Positions 49,728-60,940 are shown, numbered from the stretch's first letter. The stretch is 64,000 nucleotides of DNA from Pseudomonas taeanensis MS-3 (GCF_000498575.2 NZ_AWSQ01000002.1:89941-153940); one strand, 5' to 3'. Program-made: numbers and translations. The notes: a model not told the origin generated them from the letters alone.

Positions 49728-51425
49728 ATGGCCAGACTTAACCCGCAGGCATTGCGTCCGGTTCGTGCGTTTGAAAAGACCTTTCGCCTTTCCAGCCTCA
49801 GCGTTGCCCTGTTGGCTTGCTCGGTATTGCCGGTGCAAGCCTTTCAGTTCGACACCAATACTGACGGTCTGAAGATTCGACTGGATACCAACCTCAAGTA
49901 CACCGGCGCCTGGCGTGTGAAGGATCAGCATGACAAGCAGATTGCCGATCCAACCCTCGATGATGGGGATCGCAACTTCGACAAGGGCTCGATGATCAGC
50001 AACCGCGTCGATCTATTTACCGAGTTCGACGTCGACTACAACGGCACCGGGGCGCGTGTCAGCGCTGCCGCCTGGTACGACGACGTTTACAACAACAAGA
50101 ACGACAATGACTCGCCATTCACGGCGAACTCGGTGTCGGTTGAGCATGACGAGTTCACCAACGAGACCCGCGACCTGCACGGTCGCGACGTCGAAGTCCG
50201 TGATGCCTTCGTCTACAGCGATTTCAGCCTGGGCGGCGACCGCTGGGGCGTGGCGCGTCTGGGTCAGCATTCCTTGCTCTACGGCGAGAGTCTGTTTTTC
50301 GGCAATAACGGCATTGCTGGCGGCATGCTGCCGATCAACGCCATCCATGCACTCTCGGTACCCAACTCGCAGTTCAAGGAGTTGGCCCTGCCGGTCGAGC
50401 AATTCTCTACCGAGTTGCAACTGACGCCGGCGCTGTCGATCGGCGGCTACTACCAGTTCGAGTGGGAACGCACCCGTATTCCGGCCGCTGGCAGTTACTT
50501 CAGCCCGGCCGATCTGCTGGACGGTGGTGGCGAGCGCATCGTGGTTGCTGCAGTACCGAATGTTGGTCCTGTCGCTTCCTTCTACCGTGCCGAGGATATC
50601 GAAGCGCGTGATTCCGGTCAGTTTGGCATGCAGGTCCGTTACCGTGCCGAAGACATCGGTACCGAGTTCGGTCTGTATGCCATTCGCTACCACGACAAGA
50701 ACTTTCAGGTGCAAGTGCGCCCCGGTGCCGGTGTCGGTCCGGGTATGCCGGCTGACAAGATCGGCGAATACATGCTGGTGTTCCCGGAAGACATCGAGGC
50801 CTACGGTTTCAGCGCCAATACCGGCATCGGCGATGCCAACGTGGCGTTCGAGGCCTCCATTCGCCGCAATGCGCCGCTGGTCAGCCTGACTGTTGCCGAC
50901 CTCAGCGCCGTGGCTCCGGTACCTGTGGCCGACAACAACGATGATCCACTGTACGCCATCGGCAAGACCGCGCACGCGCAGATCAACATGATTCGTGTCA
51001 TGCCGGGCAATGCCTTGTGGGACAGCGCTGTGCTGCTCGGTGAGCTGGCCTGGAACCGTACCCTGTCGGTGGACAAGAACGAGGCAATGCTGGATCCGAA
51101 CAGCACGCGTGACGCAACCGCCATTCGCGTGGCGTTCACTCCCACCTATTTCCAGGTGTTCGACGGCGTCGATCTCGGCGTGCCGATGGGCTTCGGCTAC
51201 GGCATCGATGGGCGCTCTTCAGCGGTCGGCGGTTTCAGCCAGACCAAGGGCGGTAACTACAACATTGGTCTGTCCTTCGACTACATCAAACAAGTCACCG
51301 TGGGTCTCAGCTACAACGGCTTCTATGGTCCGTCCGCGCCTACCAGCATCGGCGGCATCAAGACCTACAAACAGACCAACTCCGACCGCGATTTCATTTC
51401 GCTCAACGCGTCTTACACGTTCTGA
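49728..51425 (+). CDS. DUF1302-family outer-membrane-type protein (island copy)
   Basis: This 565-residue protein has a signal peptide (SSLSVALLACSVLPVQAF) and DUF1302 features (FDTNTDGLKIRLDTNLKYTG, and a long beta-rich body). It ends in FISLNASYTF, a terminal Phe as in outer-membrane barrels. It is a divergent paralogue of the protein at 20816. A weak GGCCGG/CCGGCC hairpin lies in the 103-base gap before it and might adjust expression. It is the first of four genes (DUF1302, DUF1329, YCF48-like, MMPL) that together resemble an envelope transport system for hydrophobic substrates. Confidence 0.87.
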   Translation: MARLNPQALRPVRAFEKTFRLSSLSVALLACSVLPVQAFQFDTNTDGLKIRLDTNLKYTGAWRVKDQHDKQIADPTLDDGDRNFDKGSMISNRVDLFTEFDVDYNGTGARVSAAAWYDDVYNNKNDNDSPFTANSVSVEHDEFTNETRDLHGRDVEVRDAFVYSDFSLGGDRWGVARLGQHSLLYGESLFFGNNGIAGGMLPINAIHALSVPNSQFKELALPVEQFSTELQLTPALSIGGYYQFEWERTRIPAAGSYFSPADLLDGGGERIVVAAVPNVGPVASFYRAEDIEARDSGQFGMQVRYRAEDIGTEFGLYAIRYHDKNFQVQVRPGAGVGPGMPADKIGEYMLVFPEDIEAYGFSANTGIGDANVAFEASIRRNAPLVSLTVADLSAVAPVPVADNNDDPLYAIGKTAHAQINMIRVMPGNALWDSAVLLGELAWNRTLSVDKNEAMLDPNSTRDATAIRVAFTPTYFQVFDGVDLGVPMGFGYGIDGRSSAVGGFSQTKGGNYNIGLSFDYIKQVTVGLSYNGFYGPSAPTSIGGIKTYKQTNSDRDFISLNASYTF

Positions 51426-51435
51426 GGAGCTGCCC

Positions 51436-52809
51436 ATGTATAACCACAAGATTCGCCACCTCGCTCTCTGCGCTTCATTACTGGCGCTGAGTATTGCATC
51501 TAGCCATGCGGCTGTTTCGTCTGAACAGGCTGCCAAGCTTAAGGGTGAGTTGACCCCTATGGGCGCTGAGCGTGCAGGCAATGCCGACGGCAGCATTCCG
51601 GCCTGGGACGGCGGTTTCACTACAGTGCCGGCGGGCTATCAGCAGGGCCACCGCAACCTTGATCCGTTCGCTGCCGACAAGCCGCTGTATACCATCACTG
51701 CAGCCAACTATGAGCAGTACAGGGACAAACTGGCAGACGGCGTACAGCAGCTGTTTAAAGACAATCCGGATACCTTCCGCATCGATGTCTACCCGACCCG
51801 CCGCACTGCTGCAGCTCCGCAGTACGTGTATGACAACACCTTCGAGAATGCCACCCGTACGACCCTGGAAAATGACGGTTTGACCGTCAAGAATGCATTT
51901 GCTGGCGCGCCATTCCCGATTCCGAAGACTGGTCTGGAGGTGCACTGGAACCACTTGAATCTGTGGCGCGGCGAGTCGACGGACACCAAGTACAAGGTCT
52001 GGACTACCACCGCAGATGGCAAACGCATCCTCGCCACCGCAGCGGTCGACTATGGCCAGTATCCCTACTACTACAAGGGTGAGTCGTTAGCCAGCATGCC
52101 GGATGCCCGCTACATGCTGGCCATCCAGCTGGCCTATGAGCCAGCCTTCCGTGCAGGTGAGGCGCTGATGGTGCACAACGTGCTGGATCACGTGAAGGGT
52201 CGCACTTTGTGGCAGTACCTGGCCGGCCAGCGGCGTGTGCGTCAGGCACCGAGCATCAACTTCGATACACCGAACTCGGTGGCCTCCGGTACCAACTTCG
52301 TCGATGAAAACTTCGGTGGCACCGGTTCACCTGAGCGCTACGACTGGAAGCTGATCGGCAAGAAGGAAATGTTCATTCCCTACAACAACAACGCCCTGCT
52401 GGCCAACAAGGACGAGGCGGTTATGGGCACGCGTCACGTCAAGCCCGAGTTCATGCGTTGGGAGCTGCACCGTGTCTGGGAGGTCGAGTCCACCCTGAAG
52501 GCCGGCAGCCGGCATGCCGTACCGAAGCGCAAGTACTACTACGACGAAGACACCTGGGGCACCGCGATTCTCGATGGCTGGGACGCCGAAGGCACCCTGT
52601 GGCGCACTTCGTTGAGTACGCCGTTCGCCGCCCCGGATATCCCGGCTACGGTGAACTTCTGCACGGGGTTCTTCCACGATCACCGCACCAAGGCCTGGAT
52701 GTACAACTGTGCCCTGGGCGATGCCGGCGACAAGCAGTATGCGATCGCCGAACGCCGTCCGGACACCTACTTCTCTCCGCAATCCCTGCTCAGGATGAGT
52801 GGCCGTTGA
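51436..52809 (+). CDS. DUF1329-family periplasmic protein (island copy)
   Basis: This 457-residue protein has a signal peptide (LALCASLLALSIASSHA) and DUF1329 signatures shared with the protein at 22623: LTPMGAERAGNADGSIPAW, FPIPKTGLEVHWNH, LAGQRRVRQAPSINFDT and WELHRVWEVESTLKAGSRH. Start at 51436 follows GAGGAG. It lies 10 bases after the DUF1302 gene. A lipophilic carrier role in the periplasm is a family-based suggestion only. Confidence 0.87.
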   Translation: MYNHKIRHLALCASLLALSIASSHAAVSSEQAAKLKGELTPMGAERAGNADGSIPAWDGGFTTVPAGYQQGHRNLDPFAADKPLYTITAANYEQYRDKLADGVQQLFKDNPDTFRIDVYPTRRTAAAPQYVYDNTFENATRTTLENDGLTVKNAFAGAPFPIPKTGLEVHWNHLNLWRGESTDTKYKVWTTTADGKRILATAAVDYGQYPYYYKGESLASMPDARYMLAIQLAYEPAFRAGEALMVHNVLDHVKGRTLWQYLAGQRRVRQAPSINFDTPNSVASGTNFVDENFGGTGSPERYDWKLIGKKEMFIPYNNNALLANKDEAVMGTRHVKPEFMRWELHRVWEVESTLKAGSRHAVPKRKYYYDEDTWGTAILDGWDAEGTLWRTSLSTPFAAPDIPATVNFCTGFFHDHRTKAWMYNCALGDAGDKQYAIAERRPDTYFSPQSLLRMSGR

Positions 52810-52880
52810 GTTGATGTTCTGTTGCCCTTCAGCCGGATGTGGCTGGAGGGCAACTTAAATGCGCACACGGAGTGGTCGTG

Positions 52881-53939
52881 GTGAAAAACCTAACAATATC
52901 GGTGCTGCTGGCCCTGTCAGCCGTCACTAGCGTGCAAGCCGACACTGAGCAGTCTGGGACTCTTCCCGATAGCCTGTCGCAGCCGGCCGTTACTTCCCGC
53001 CTTGCCGAGCACTCGATGCTCAGCGACATCGCCCGTGCCGGACAGCGTCTGGTCACCGTGGGGATACGCGGACACATTCTTTACTCCGATGACGAGGGTC
53101 AACGTTGGCAACAGGCACAAGTGCCGGTCAGCGTGACCCTTACCGGAGTGTGTTTTGCCGATGCGCAACGCGGCTGGGCCGTAGGCCATCGTGGGGTCAT
53201 TCTGGCCACTGGCGATGCCGGTCAGACCTGGCAACTGCAGCTCGACGGCAACCGTGCCGCCGTGGCTCTGGTCGATGAGGCGCGCAAGCAGCACAGCGAG
53301 TTGCTCGAAAGCGCCGAGATGCTCGTCGAGGATGGCGCCGACAAACCGTTCCTGGCAGTGCATTGCGCCAGCGGGGAGCGGGCGGTTGCCGTTGGCGCCT
53401 ATGGCCTGGCTTTCCGTACCGAGAACGGTGGCCAGCACTGGCAGCCGTCACTGGCCGCGTTGGGCGGTACTGAGCAGCGTCACATCAATGCCCTGACTGT
53501 GGCCCCCGAAGGTTTCTACCTGGCAGGTGAGCAGGGCGGCCTGTATCGGGCTGACCGCGCGATGGCCAACGTGCAGGTCATGGCCGAACCCTACGAAGGC
53601 AGTTTCTTCGGGGTGCTGAGTGCGGCTGACGGCAGCGTGATTGCCTATGGCTTACGGGGCCACGTGTTTCGCTGGCAGGGCGCGGACGCCGACTGGGAAC
53701 AGGTTGCTGTGGATACCACCCAGAGCCTGACCGCCGGTGCCCTGCTGGCAAACCGCGCCATTCTGCTCGCCGATGCCGCCGGTGCAGGCTGGTACAGCCG
53801 GGACGGCGGGCGCAGCTTTCGGCAGGTGAAAGCGCAGAGCCGATTTTCCTTCACCGCACTGATGCCTTTGCAAGGCGGCGATGTGCTGGCGGTAGGTCTG
53901 CGCGGAGTCACCCGTTTCCAGGCCACTGACCTCGAATAA
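52881..53939 (+). CDS. YCF48/BNR-like periplasmic beta-propeller protein
   Basis: This 352-residue protein has a signal peptide (TISVLLALSAVTSVQA) followed by repeated blades of the Ycf48/BNR kind (LYSDDEGQRWQQA, ILATGDAGQTWQLQ, RTENGGQHWQPS, YSRDGGRSFRQV). Start is GTG 52881 with GGAG eight bases upstream; a longer frame to 52839 gives no signal peptide. Such genes regularly sit beside DUF1329 and MMPL genes in clusters for steroid or terpenoid-like compounds, and may help assemble or couple the transporter. The exact role is unknown. Confidence 0.82.
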   Translation: MKNLTISVLLALSAVTSVQADTEQSGTLPDSLSQPAVTSRLAEHSMLSDIARAGQRLVTVGIRGHILYSDDEGQRWQQAQVPVSVTLTGVCFADAQRGWAVGHRGVILATGDAGQTWQLQLDGNRAAVALVDEARKQHSELLESAEMLVEDGADKPFLAVHCASGERAVAVGAYGLAFRTENGGQHWQPSLAALGGTEQRHINALTVAPEGFYLAGEQGGLYRADRAMANVQVMAEPYEGSFFGVLSAADGSVIAYGLRGHVFRWQGADADWEQVAVDTTQSLTAGALLANRAILLADAAGAGWYSRDGGRSFRQVKAQSRFSFTALMPLQGGDVLAVGLRGVTRFQATDLE

Positions 53940-53968
53940 CCTGTCTTCAGCCTCCAAGGGCCACCATC

Positions 53969-56446
53969 ATGGTTAGTAAAGTATCCGACGGCTTCAAGAC
54001 AATCGCCTCGCTGACCGATTTCGATCGACAGTCGGGAAATGTGCTTGAGCGTATCCTGTTCAACTATCGTGCGCTGTTCATCGCGCTGTGCCTGCTGCTG
54101 ACGGTGATGTTTTCCATCTCGGCCACCCAGTTGCGCTTGAACGCAAGCTTCCTCAAGACCATCCCGGCCAGCCACCCGTTCATCCTCAATTACTTCGCCC
54201 ATCAGGACGAACTCAAGGGCGTCGCCAACACGTTGCGGATCGCCGTGGCGGTGCAAGGCGAGGGCACGCTCTTCGACGCTGGCTACATGGAAACCCTGCG
54301 CAAGATCAGCGACGAAGTCTATCTGGCTCCCGGCGTAGACCGCGCCTTCATGAAATCGTTGTGGACGCCGGCAACCCGTTGGCAGGGTGTCACCGAGGCG
54401 GGCTTCGATGGTGGCTCTGTAGTACCGGACGGCTTCAGTGGCACGCCGCGGGATTTGGAAGTGCTGCGTGGCAACATTGAATTGTCCGGCGAGATCGGCC
54501 AACTGGTCGCCCTGGATTTCCGCTCCAGCATCATCCACGTGCCGCTGCTCGACACCGATCCTGCCACCGGCAAGGCCCTCGACTACAAGCAGCTCTCCGA
54601 TCTGCTCGAGAGCATTCGCACGCGCTATCAGGCCGAGGGCGTAGACATCCACATCATCGGCTTTGCCAAGGTGATGGGTGACCTGATTTCCGGTCTTTAC
54701 GCCGTGTTGGCCTTCTTTGCTGCCGCGGTGCTGATCACCACGCTGATCCTGCTGGCTTTCACCCGCTGCTGGCGCAGTACCCTGGTCGTCCAGGGCTGCA
54801 CCCTGGTCGGGGTGATCTGGCTGCTGGGCATGCTGCCGATCCTCGGTTACGAGCTCAATCCCTATTCGATTCTGGTGCCCTTTCTGGTCTACGCGATTGG
54901 CGTGAGCCATGGCGCGCAGAAGATGAACGGCATCATGCAGGACATCGGGCGTGGCACGCACAAGCTGATCGCCGCGCGCTACACCTTCCGCCGTCTGTTC
55001 GCCGCCGGCATCACCGCCTTGCTGGCCGATGCGGTGGGTTTTGCCGTGCTGACCATCGTCGATATTCCGGTGATCAAGGAACTGGCGATCATCTCCAGCA
55101 TCGGCGTGGCCCTGCTGGTGTGGAGCAACCTGGCGCTGCTGCCGATCATTCTGTCCTACACCGGGGTTTCCCGGCGTGCGGCCAGCCGTCGTCTGGCCGC
55201 CGAGCAGGCGCGCAATGAGCCGGGCTATCGCCCTGGCACGACGATCCGTCTGCTCGACCGTTTCACCCAGGTACGTTATGCCTCCCTGGCGCTGGTGGTG
55301 GCGCTCACGGTTGGCGTCTGGGCTGTGCTCGAGGCGCGTCACCTGAAGGTCGGCGACCTCGATCCGGGGGCACCTGAGCTGCGCGCCGACTCGCGTTACA
55401 ACCAGGACAACGCCTTTATCATCGGCAACTACCAGGCCAGCAGTGACGTTTTCGTGGTCATGGTGGAAACCCCAGCCGGGCAGTGCGTGAATTATCAAAC
55501 CCTGCGCCTGGTCGAGGAGCTGGAGTGGCGTCTGCGCCAGCTACCGGGCGTCGATGGCACTCACTCCATTGCCGGGGTGGCGCGCCGGGTCAACGTCGGC
55601 ATGAACGAAGGGCTGCTGAAGTGGAACGAGCTGCCGCCCAACCAGCCGATGATCAACGCCGCCGCCAACCGTTCGCCGCGCGAGCTGTTCAACGAGACCT
55701 GCGAACTGCTCTCGGTGTACGCCTACCTCAAGGATCACAAGGCGCAGACCCTCAATGCGGTGGTCGAGGTGGTTCAGGCCTTCAGTGACGAGTTCAGCAG
55801 TGATCAGGCACGCTTCATCATGGCGGCGGGCAATGCCGGCATCGAAAGCGCGACCAACATCGTGGTCAAGGCGGCCAACACGCAGATGGTGATCGGCGTG
55901 TACCTGGCGGTCAGTCTGCTCTGCCTGTTGGCGTTCCGCTCATGGCGGGCGACGGTCTGCGCGATCCTGCCGCTGATGCTCACGACCTTTCTGGCCGAAG
56001 CACTGATGGTCAAGCTGGGCATGGGCCTGAAAGTGGCGACCCTGCCGGTAGTGGCACTCGGGGTCGGCATTGGGGTGGACTATGCGCTCTACATCATCAG
56101 CGTGATGCTGTTCTGGCTGAAGCGTGGTTCCAGCCTGTCGCAAGCCTATTCCCATGCACTGTCCTTCACCGGGCGGGTGGTGGTGTTCACCGGCATCACC
56201 CTGTCGCTGGGCGTGGTGACCTGGATCCTTTCGCCGATCAAGTTCCAGGCCGATATGGGCTTGCTGCTGACCTTCATGTTCCTCTGCAACATGCTGGTCG
56301 CGCTGGTGCTGGTGCCCGCACTGGCGTGCTTCCTGCTGCAGCCACGGCATTTCTGCAAACCTGAACCCGAGGAACCCTGCGAGCACGCGGAGCAGCCAGT
56401 CGCCCGTGCGGCTGGGGTAGCCATCAAGCAGGAGGTGCACGCATGA
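53969..56446 (+). CDS. RND/MMPL-family transporter
   Basis: This 825-residue membrane protein has two repeated halves, each with one helix, a large periplasmic loop, and about five more helices. First-half features are LRLNASFLKTIPASHPFILNY and VYAIGVSHGAQKMNGIMQ; second-half features are VVALGVGIGVDYALYIISVM and VFTGITLSLGVVTW. It resembles the hydrophobe/amphiphile-type RND proteins found with DUF1302/DUF1329. It probably moves the hydrophobic substrate across the envelope, although direction is unproven. Its stop overlaps the next start by ATGA. Confidence 0.9.
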   Translation: MVSKVSDGFKTIASLTDFDRQSGNVLERILFNYRALFIALCLLLTVMFSISATQLRLNASFLKTIPASHPFILNYFAHQDELKGVANTLRIAVAVQGEGTLFDAGYMETLRKISDEVYLAPGVDRAFMKSLWTPATRWQGVTEAGFDGGSVVPDGFSGTPRDLEVLRGNIELSGEIGQLVALDFRSSIIHVPLLDTDPATGKALDYKQLSDLLESIRTRYQAEGVDIHIIGFAKVMGDLISGLYAVLAFFAAAVLITTLILLAFTRCWRSTLVVQGCTLVGVIWLLGMLPILGYELNPYSILVPFLVYAIGVSHGAQKMNGIMQDIGRGTHKLIAARYTFRRLFAAGITALLADAVGFAVLTIVDIPVIKELAIISSIGVALLVWSNLALLPIILSYTGVSRRAASRRLAAEQARNEPGYRPGTTIRLLDRFTQVRYASLALVVALTVGVWAVLEARHLKVGDLDPGAPELRADSRYNQDNAFIIGNYQASSDVFVVMVETPAGQCVNYQTLRLVEELEWRLRQLPGVDGTHSIAGVARRVNVGMNEGLLKWNELPPNQPMINAAANRSPRELFNETCELLSVYAYLKDHKAQTLNAVVEVVQAFSDEFSSDQARFIMAAGNAGIESATNIVVKAANTQMVIGVYLAVSLLCLLAFRSWRATVCAILPLMLTTFLAEALMVKLGMGLKVATLPVVALGVGIGVDYALYIISVMLFWLKRGSSLSQAYSHALSFTGRVVVFTGITLSLGVVTWILSPIKFQADMGLLLTFMFLCNMLVALVLVPALACFLLQPRHFCKPEPEEPCEHAEQPVARAAGVAIKQEVHA

Positions 56447-56925
56447 GCCGCAGCGGCATCAGCCTTCCGCATATCCGGGGCGGCGACCTGCCGCTGGCTT
56501 CTGCCTGGACGGCCGTAGAGGCAGCAGTGGCCCATGCCAGCCGTGAGGAGCTGCAGGTCAGCGTCGCCGTGCTGGATGCCGGTGGCCACCTGCTGGCCTT
56601 CGCCAGGGTTGGCGGCACGCCCTGGCACAGCATCAACCTGGCCATCGACAAGGCCCGTACCTCGGTGTCCTTCGCGCTGCCCAGTAGCACCCTGGGCGAC
56701 ATGATTGACAACGCCAGCGAACGGGTGCGCATGAACCTGCTGCTGCGCCCGGACATAGTCGCCATGGGCGGTGCCTTTCCCCTGCTGATCGATGGCCGAC
56801 TGGTCGGCGCCATCGGTGTATCCGGTGCTAGCGAGGAAGAGGACATGGGCTGCGCGATGGCCGGCTGCTTGGCCATCAGCGAGCTGACCGAAGAAAAAAA
56901 TCACGTTTCAGGAGAGGAACAATGA
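56443..56925 (+). CDS. GlcG/HbpS-like (DUF336) protein
   Basis: This 160-residue protein has the DUF336 pattern: LQVSVAVLDAGGHLLAFARV, KARTSVSFALPS, GGAFPLLIDGRLVGAIGVSG and ASEEEDMGCA. Homologues bind haem or occur as accessory proteins in catabolic operons. It overlaps both neighbours by ATGA, so it is translationally coupled to the transporter and the hydratase. It has no signal peptide. Its role in this pathway is unknown. Confidence 0.88.
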   Translation: MSRSGISLPHIRGGDLPLASAWTAVEAAVAHASREELQVSVAVLDAGGHLLAFARVGGTPWHSINLAIDKARTSVSFALPSSTLGDMIDNASERVRMNLLLRPDIVAMGGAFPLLIDGRLVGAIGVSGASEEEDMGCAMAGCLAISELTEEKNHVSGEEQ

Positions 56926-57710
56926 GCCAGGCGGAAATCAATATCGAGCAACTGGGTGACGAACTGTTGGACGCCCTCAACCAGGCGCGCATGGTCGCAC
57001 CGCTGACCGAGCGCTTTCCGCAGCTGACCATCGAGCACGCGTACGCCATCCAGCAACGCCTGCTCAGCCGCCGCGTGCAGCAGGGCGAACGGATCATTGG
57101 CAAGAAGATTGGCGTTACCAGTCAGGCCGTCATGGACATGCTCAAGGTCAATCAGCCGGACTTCGGTCAGCTCACCGATCGCATGGTGGTCAACCAAGGG
57201 GGCTGCGTGCCGATGAGTTCGCTGATCCAGCCCAAGGCCGAGGGTGAAATTGCCTTTGTGCTCAAGCATGACCTGGCCGGTCCGGGCGTCACCGTGGCTG
57301 ATGTGCTGCGCGCCACCGAAGGGGTGATGGCCTGTTTCGAGATCGTCGATTCACGCATCCGCGACTGGCAGATCAAGATCCAGGACACCGTGGCGGACAA
57401 CGCCTCCTGCGGCGTGTTCGTGCTCGGCGACCGCCTGGTCGACCCGCGCTACCTGGACCTCTACACCACCGGCATGGTGCTGGAAAAGAACGGCCGCATC
57501 GTCGGCACCGGCGCTGGCGCCGCGACCATGGGGTCGCCGGTGATCGCCGTGGCCTGGCTGGCCAACACCCTGGGCCGCCTGGGCATGAGCCTCAAGGCTG
57601 GGGAAATCATTCTGTCCGGGGCGCTGTCGGCCATGGTGCCGGTGGTGGCAGGTGATCAATTGCGCATGAGTCTGGCGGGCATCGGCAGTTGCTCGGTCCG
57701 CTTCGACTGA
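56922..57710 (+). CDS. 2-Hydroxypenta-2,4-dienoate (2-oxopent-4-enoate) hydratase
   Basis: This 262-residue protein of the MhpD/HsaE/4-oxalocrotonate decarboxylase family has [31 protein letters not shown] and the metal-binding acidic stretch [15 protein letters not shown]. It hydrates the 5-carbon dienol from the hydrolase to 4-hydroxy-2-oxovalerate. The genes that follow encode the acetaldehyde dehydrogenase and aldolase, which makes hydratase far more likely than decarboxylase. Confidence 0.92.
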   Translation: MSQAEINIEQLGDELLDALNQARMVAPLTERFPQLTIEHAYAIQQRLLSRRVQQGERIIGKKIGVTSQAVMDMLKVNQPDFGQLTDRMVVNQGGCVPMSSLIQPKAEGEIAFVLKHDLAGPGVTVADVLRATEGVMACFEIVDSRIRDWQIKIQDTVADNASCGVFVLGDRLVDPRYLDLYTTGMVLEKNGRIVGTGAGAATMGSPVIAVAWLANTLGRLGMSLKAGEIILSGALSAMVPVVAGDQLRMSLAGIGSCSVRFD

Positions 57711-57732
57711 AATAATTTTCGAGGAAATCGCA

Positions 57733-58671
57733 ATGACGAAAAAACTGAAAGCCGCGGTTATCGGCTCCGGCAACATCGGCACCGACCTGATGATCAAGAT
57801 CCTGCGCAACGGCAAGCACATCGAGATGGGCGCCATGGTCGGTATCGATGCCCAGTCCGATGGCCTGGCCCGTGCTCAGCGCATGGGCGTGGCCATCACC
57901 CACGAAGGGGTGGACGGCCTGGTACGGATGCCCGAATTCGCCGATATCGACTTCATCTTCGATGCGACCAGTGCCGGCGCGCACATGCATAACGAAGTGT
58001 TCCTGCGCGGTCACAAACCAGGCTTGCGGATCATCGACCTGACCCCGGCAGCGATCGGCCCGTACTGCGTGCCGGTGGTCAATCTGGAGCAGAATCTGCA
58101 CGAGACCAACGTCAACATGGTCACCTGCGGTGGCCAGGCGACCATCCCTATGGTCGCGGCCGTGTCGCGGGTGGCCAAGGTCCATTACGGTGAAATTGTC
58201 GCTTCGATCAGCAGCAAGTCGGCCGGTCCTGGGACGCGCGCCAACATCGACGAGTTCACCGAGACCACCGCCAAGGCCATCGAGGTGATCGGCGGTGCGC
58301 AGAAAGGCAAGGCGATCATCGTCATGAACCCGGCCGAGCCGCCGCTGATCATGCGCGACACCGTTTACGTGCTGTCCGAACTGGCCGACCAGGCCAAGGT
58401 CGAGGCCTCCATCGAGGAAATGGCCGCTGCGGTGCAGAGTTACGTGCCGGGCTACCGTCTCAAGCAGAAGGTGCAGTTCGACGTCATTCCCGCCTCGGCA
58501 CCGCTGAACATTCCCGGCCTCGGCCACCTGAGCGGCCTGAAAACCTCGATCTTCCTCGAGGTCGAGGGGGCCGCCCATTACCTGCCGGCCTACGCCGGCA
58601 ATCTCGACATCATGACCTCCGCTGCGTTGGCCACCGCCGAACGCATGGCGCAGTCGCTGATCCAGGCCTGA
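57733..58671 (+). CDS. Acetaldehyde dehydrogenase (acylating)
   Basis: This 312-residue enzyme converts acetaldehyde, NAD+ and CoA to acetyl-CoA. The N-terminal Rossmann motif is [12 protein letters not shown] and the catalytic Cys132 lies in [12 protein letters not shown]. The family (MhpF/DmpF/HsaG) forms a channeling complex with the aldolase encoded next, 10 bases downstream. The length matches the family. Confidence 0.96.
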   Translation: MTKKLKAAVIGSGNIGTDLMIKILRNGKHIEMGAMVGIDAQSDGLARAQRMGVAITHEGVDGLVRMPEFADIDFIFDATSAGAHMHNEVFLRGHKPGLRIIDLTPAAIGPYCVPVVNLEQNLHETNVNMVTCGGQATIPMVAAVSRVAKVHYGEIVASISSKSAGPGTRANIDEFTETTAKAIEVIGGAQKGKAIIVMNPAEPPLIMRDTVYVLSELADQAKVEASIEEMAAAVQSYVPGYRLKQKVQFDVIPASAPLNIPGLGHLSGLKTSIFLEVEGAAHYLPAYAGNLDIMTSAALATAERMAQSLIQA

Positions 58672-58681
58672 GGATACGACC

Positions 58682-59707
58682 ATGACTTTCAATCCCGGCA
58701 AGAAACTCTATATATCCGACGTCACCCTGCGTGACGGCAGCCATGCCATCCGCCACCAGTACTCGATCAAGAACGTGCAGGATATTGCCCGCGCCCTGGA
58801 CAAGGCCAAGGTCGACTCCATCGAAGTGGCCCACGGTGACGGCCTGCAGGGTTCCAGCTTCAACTACGGTTTCGGTGCTCACACCGACCTGGAGTGGATC
58901 GAAGCGGTGGCCGAGGTGGTGACTCATGCGCAGATCGCCACCCTGCTGCTGCCCGGCATCGGCACCATCCATGACCTGGACAATGCCTACCAGGCCGGCG
59001 CGCGTATCGTGAGGGTGGCCACTCACTGCACCGAGGCTGACGTCTCCAAGCAGCACATCGAGCATGCGCGCAAGTTGGGCATGGACACTGTCGGCTTCCT
59101 GATGATGAGCCACATGCAGACCCCGCAGGGCCTGGCCGAACAGGCCAAGTTGATGGAGAGCTACGGCGCGACCTGCCTGTACGTGGTCGACTCCGGCGGC
59201 GCCATGAGCATGCAGGACATCCGCGAGCGTTTCCGTGCCCTCAAAGACGTCCTCCTGCCAGAAACCCAGACCGGCATGCATGCCCACCACAATCTCAGCC
59301 TGGGCGTGGCCAACTCCATCGTCGCGGTGGAGGAGGGCTGTGACCGTATCGACGCCAGCCTCGCCGGCATGGGGGCCGGTGCCGGCAACGCGCCGCTGGA
59401 AGTGTTCATCGCGGCTGCCGAACGCCTGGGCTGGGAGCACGGTACTGACCTGTACACCCTGATGGATGCCGCCGACGACATCGTCCGGCCGCTGCAGGAC
59501 AGGCCGGTGCGGGTCGACCGCGAAACCCTGGCCCTCGGCTATGCCGGTGTTTACTCCAGCTTCCTGCGTCACTCCGAAGTGGCGGCGGCCAAGTATGGCC
59601 TGAAGGCCGTGGACATCCTCGTCGAGCTGGGCAAGCGGCGCATGGTCGGCGGCCAGGAAGACATGATCGTCGACGTCGCCCTTGATCTGCTCAAGCAGCG
59701 TGCCTGA
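58682..59707 (+). CDS. 4-Hydroxy-2-oxovalerate aldolase
   Basis: This 341-residue class II aldolase (MhpE/DmpG/HsaF) has the N-terminal [19 protein letters not shown] with the metal-binding Asp and active-site Arg, and the metal ligands in [11 protein letters not shown]. It cleaves 4-hydroxy-2-oxovalerate to pyruvate and acetaldehyde, handing acetaldehyde to its partner dehydrogenase. The pair gives the pathway's two central metabolites. Confidence 0.96.
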   Translation: MTFNPGKKLYISDVTLRDGSHAIRHQYSIKNVQDIARALDKAKVDSIEVAHGDGLQGSSFNYGFGAHTDLEWIEAVAEVVTHAQIATLLLPGIGTIHDLDNAYQAGARIVRVATHCTEADVSKQHIEHARKLGMDTVGFLMMSHMQTPQGLAEQAKLMESYGATCLYVVDSGGAMSMQDIRERFRALKDVLLPETQTGMHAHHNLSLGVANSIVAVEEGCDRIDASLAGMGAGAGNAPLEVFIAAAERLGWEHGTDLYTLMDAADDIVRPLQDRPVRVDRETLALGYAGVYSSFLRHSEVAAAKYGLKAVDILVELGKRRMVGGQEDMIVDVALDLLKQRA

Positions 59708-59717
59708 ATTCAACTAA

Positions 59718-60593
<876 letters not shown>

Positions 60594-60611
60594 TAGGTTA
60601 GCCAGGGCCGC

Positions 60612-60637
60612 AAAGGGGAGGTGAGAACCTCCCCTTT
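60612..60637 (+). terminator. Terminator of the meta-cleavage operon
   Basis: An 11-bp perfect stem (AAAGGGGAGGT/ACCTCCCCTTT) with a GAGA loop is followed by T-rich sequence. Confidence 0.9.
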
Positions 60638-60669
60638 GTCGTTTGTCGTTTGTCGTTTGTTGTTTGTTG
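60635..60669. repeat. Five tandem 7-bp repeats (TTTGTCG/TTTGTTG)
   Basis: Three copies of TTTGTCG are followed by two of TTTGTTG, without gaps. The array begins inside the 3' arm of the operon terminator and resembles a slippage-prone microsatellite. Confidence 0.85.
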
Positions 60670-60724
60670 ATAGTCGACAGAGTCGTCTTCATGGGGGGCG
60701 CTGGAGACCGATCCGTTCACCGGC

Positions 60725-60940
60725 GTGCCGCTGGGCAGCAACGCACGTGCAGTCTGCAGCGGTACTTTCATCGGCACGCTCTGCTACGGGCCGGTTAGCG
60801 GCCGCTACGGCCGACGGCTACCGTTGCTTTTCGGGCTGGCTTTGTACAGCCTGGCTTCGCTGCTGCTGGCAGGCAGCGAACGTGTTGGCGCGCTTATTGA
60901 TGGGCGATTGCTACAGGGCTGTGCTGGCCGCGTGACTGTT
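60725..60940 (+). pseudogene. Decayed MFS (Bcr/CflA-type) transporter fragment
   Basis: One frame reads FIGTLCYGPVSGRYGRRLPL followed by a hydrophobic helix and GRLLQGC. This is the conserved motif-A region of drug-resistance MFS transporters, with the usual SDRYGRR changed to SGRYGRR. The upstream start and all later helices are missing and the downstream sequence is not MFS-like. It is a remnant of a transporter gene. The rest of 60941-61198 holds nothing I can identify. Confidence 0.65.
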
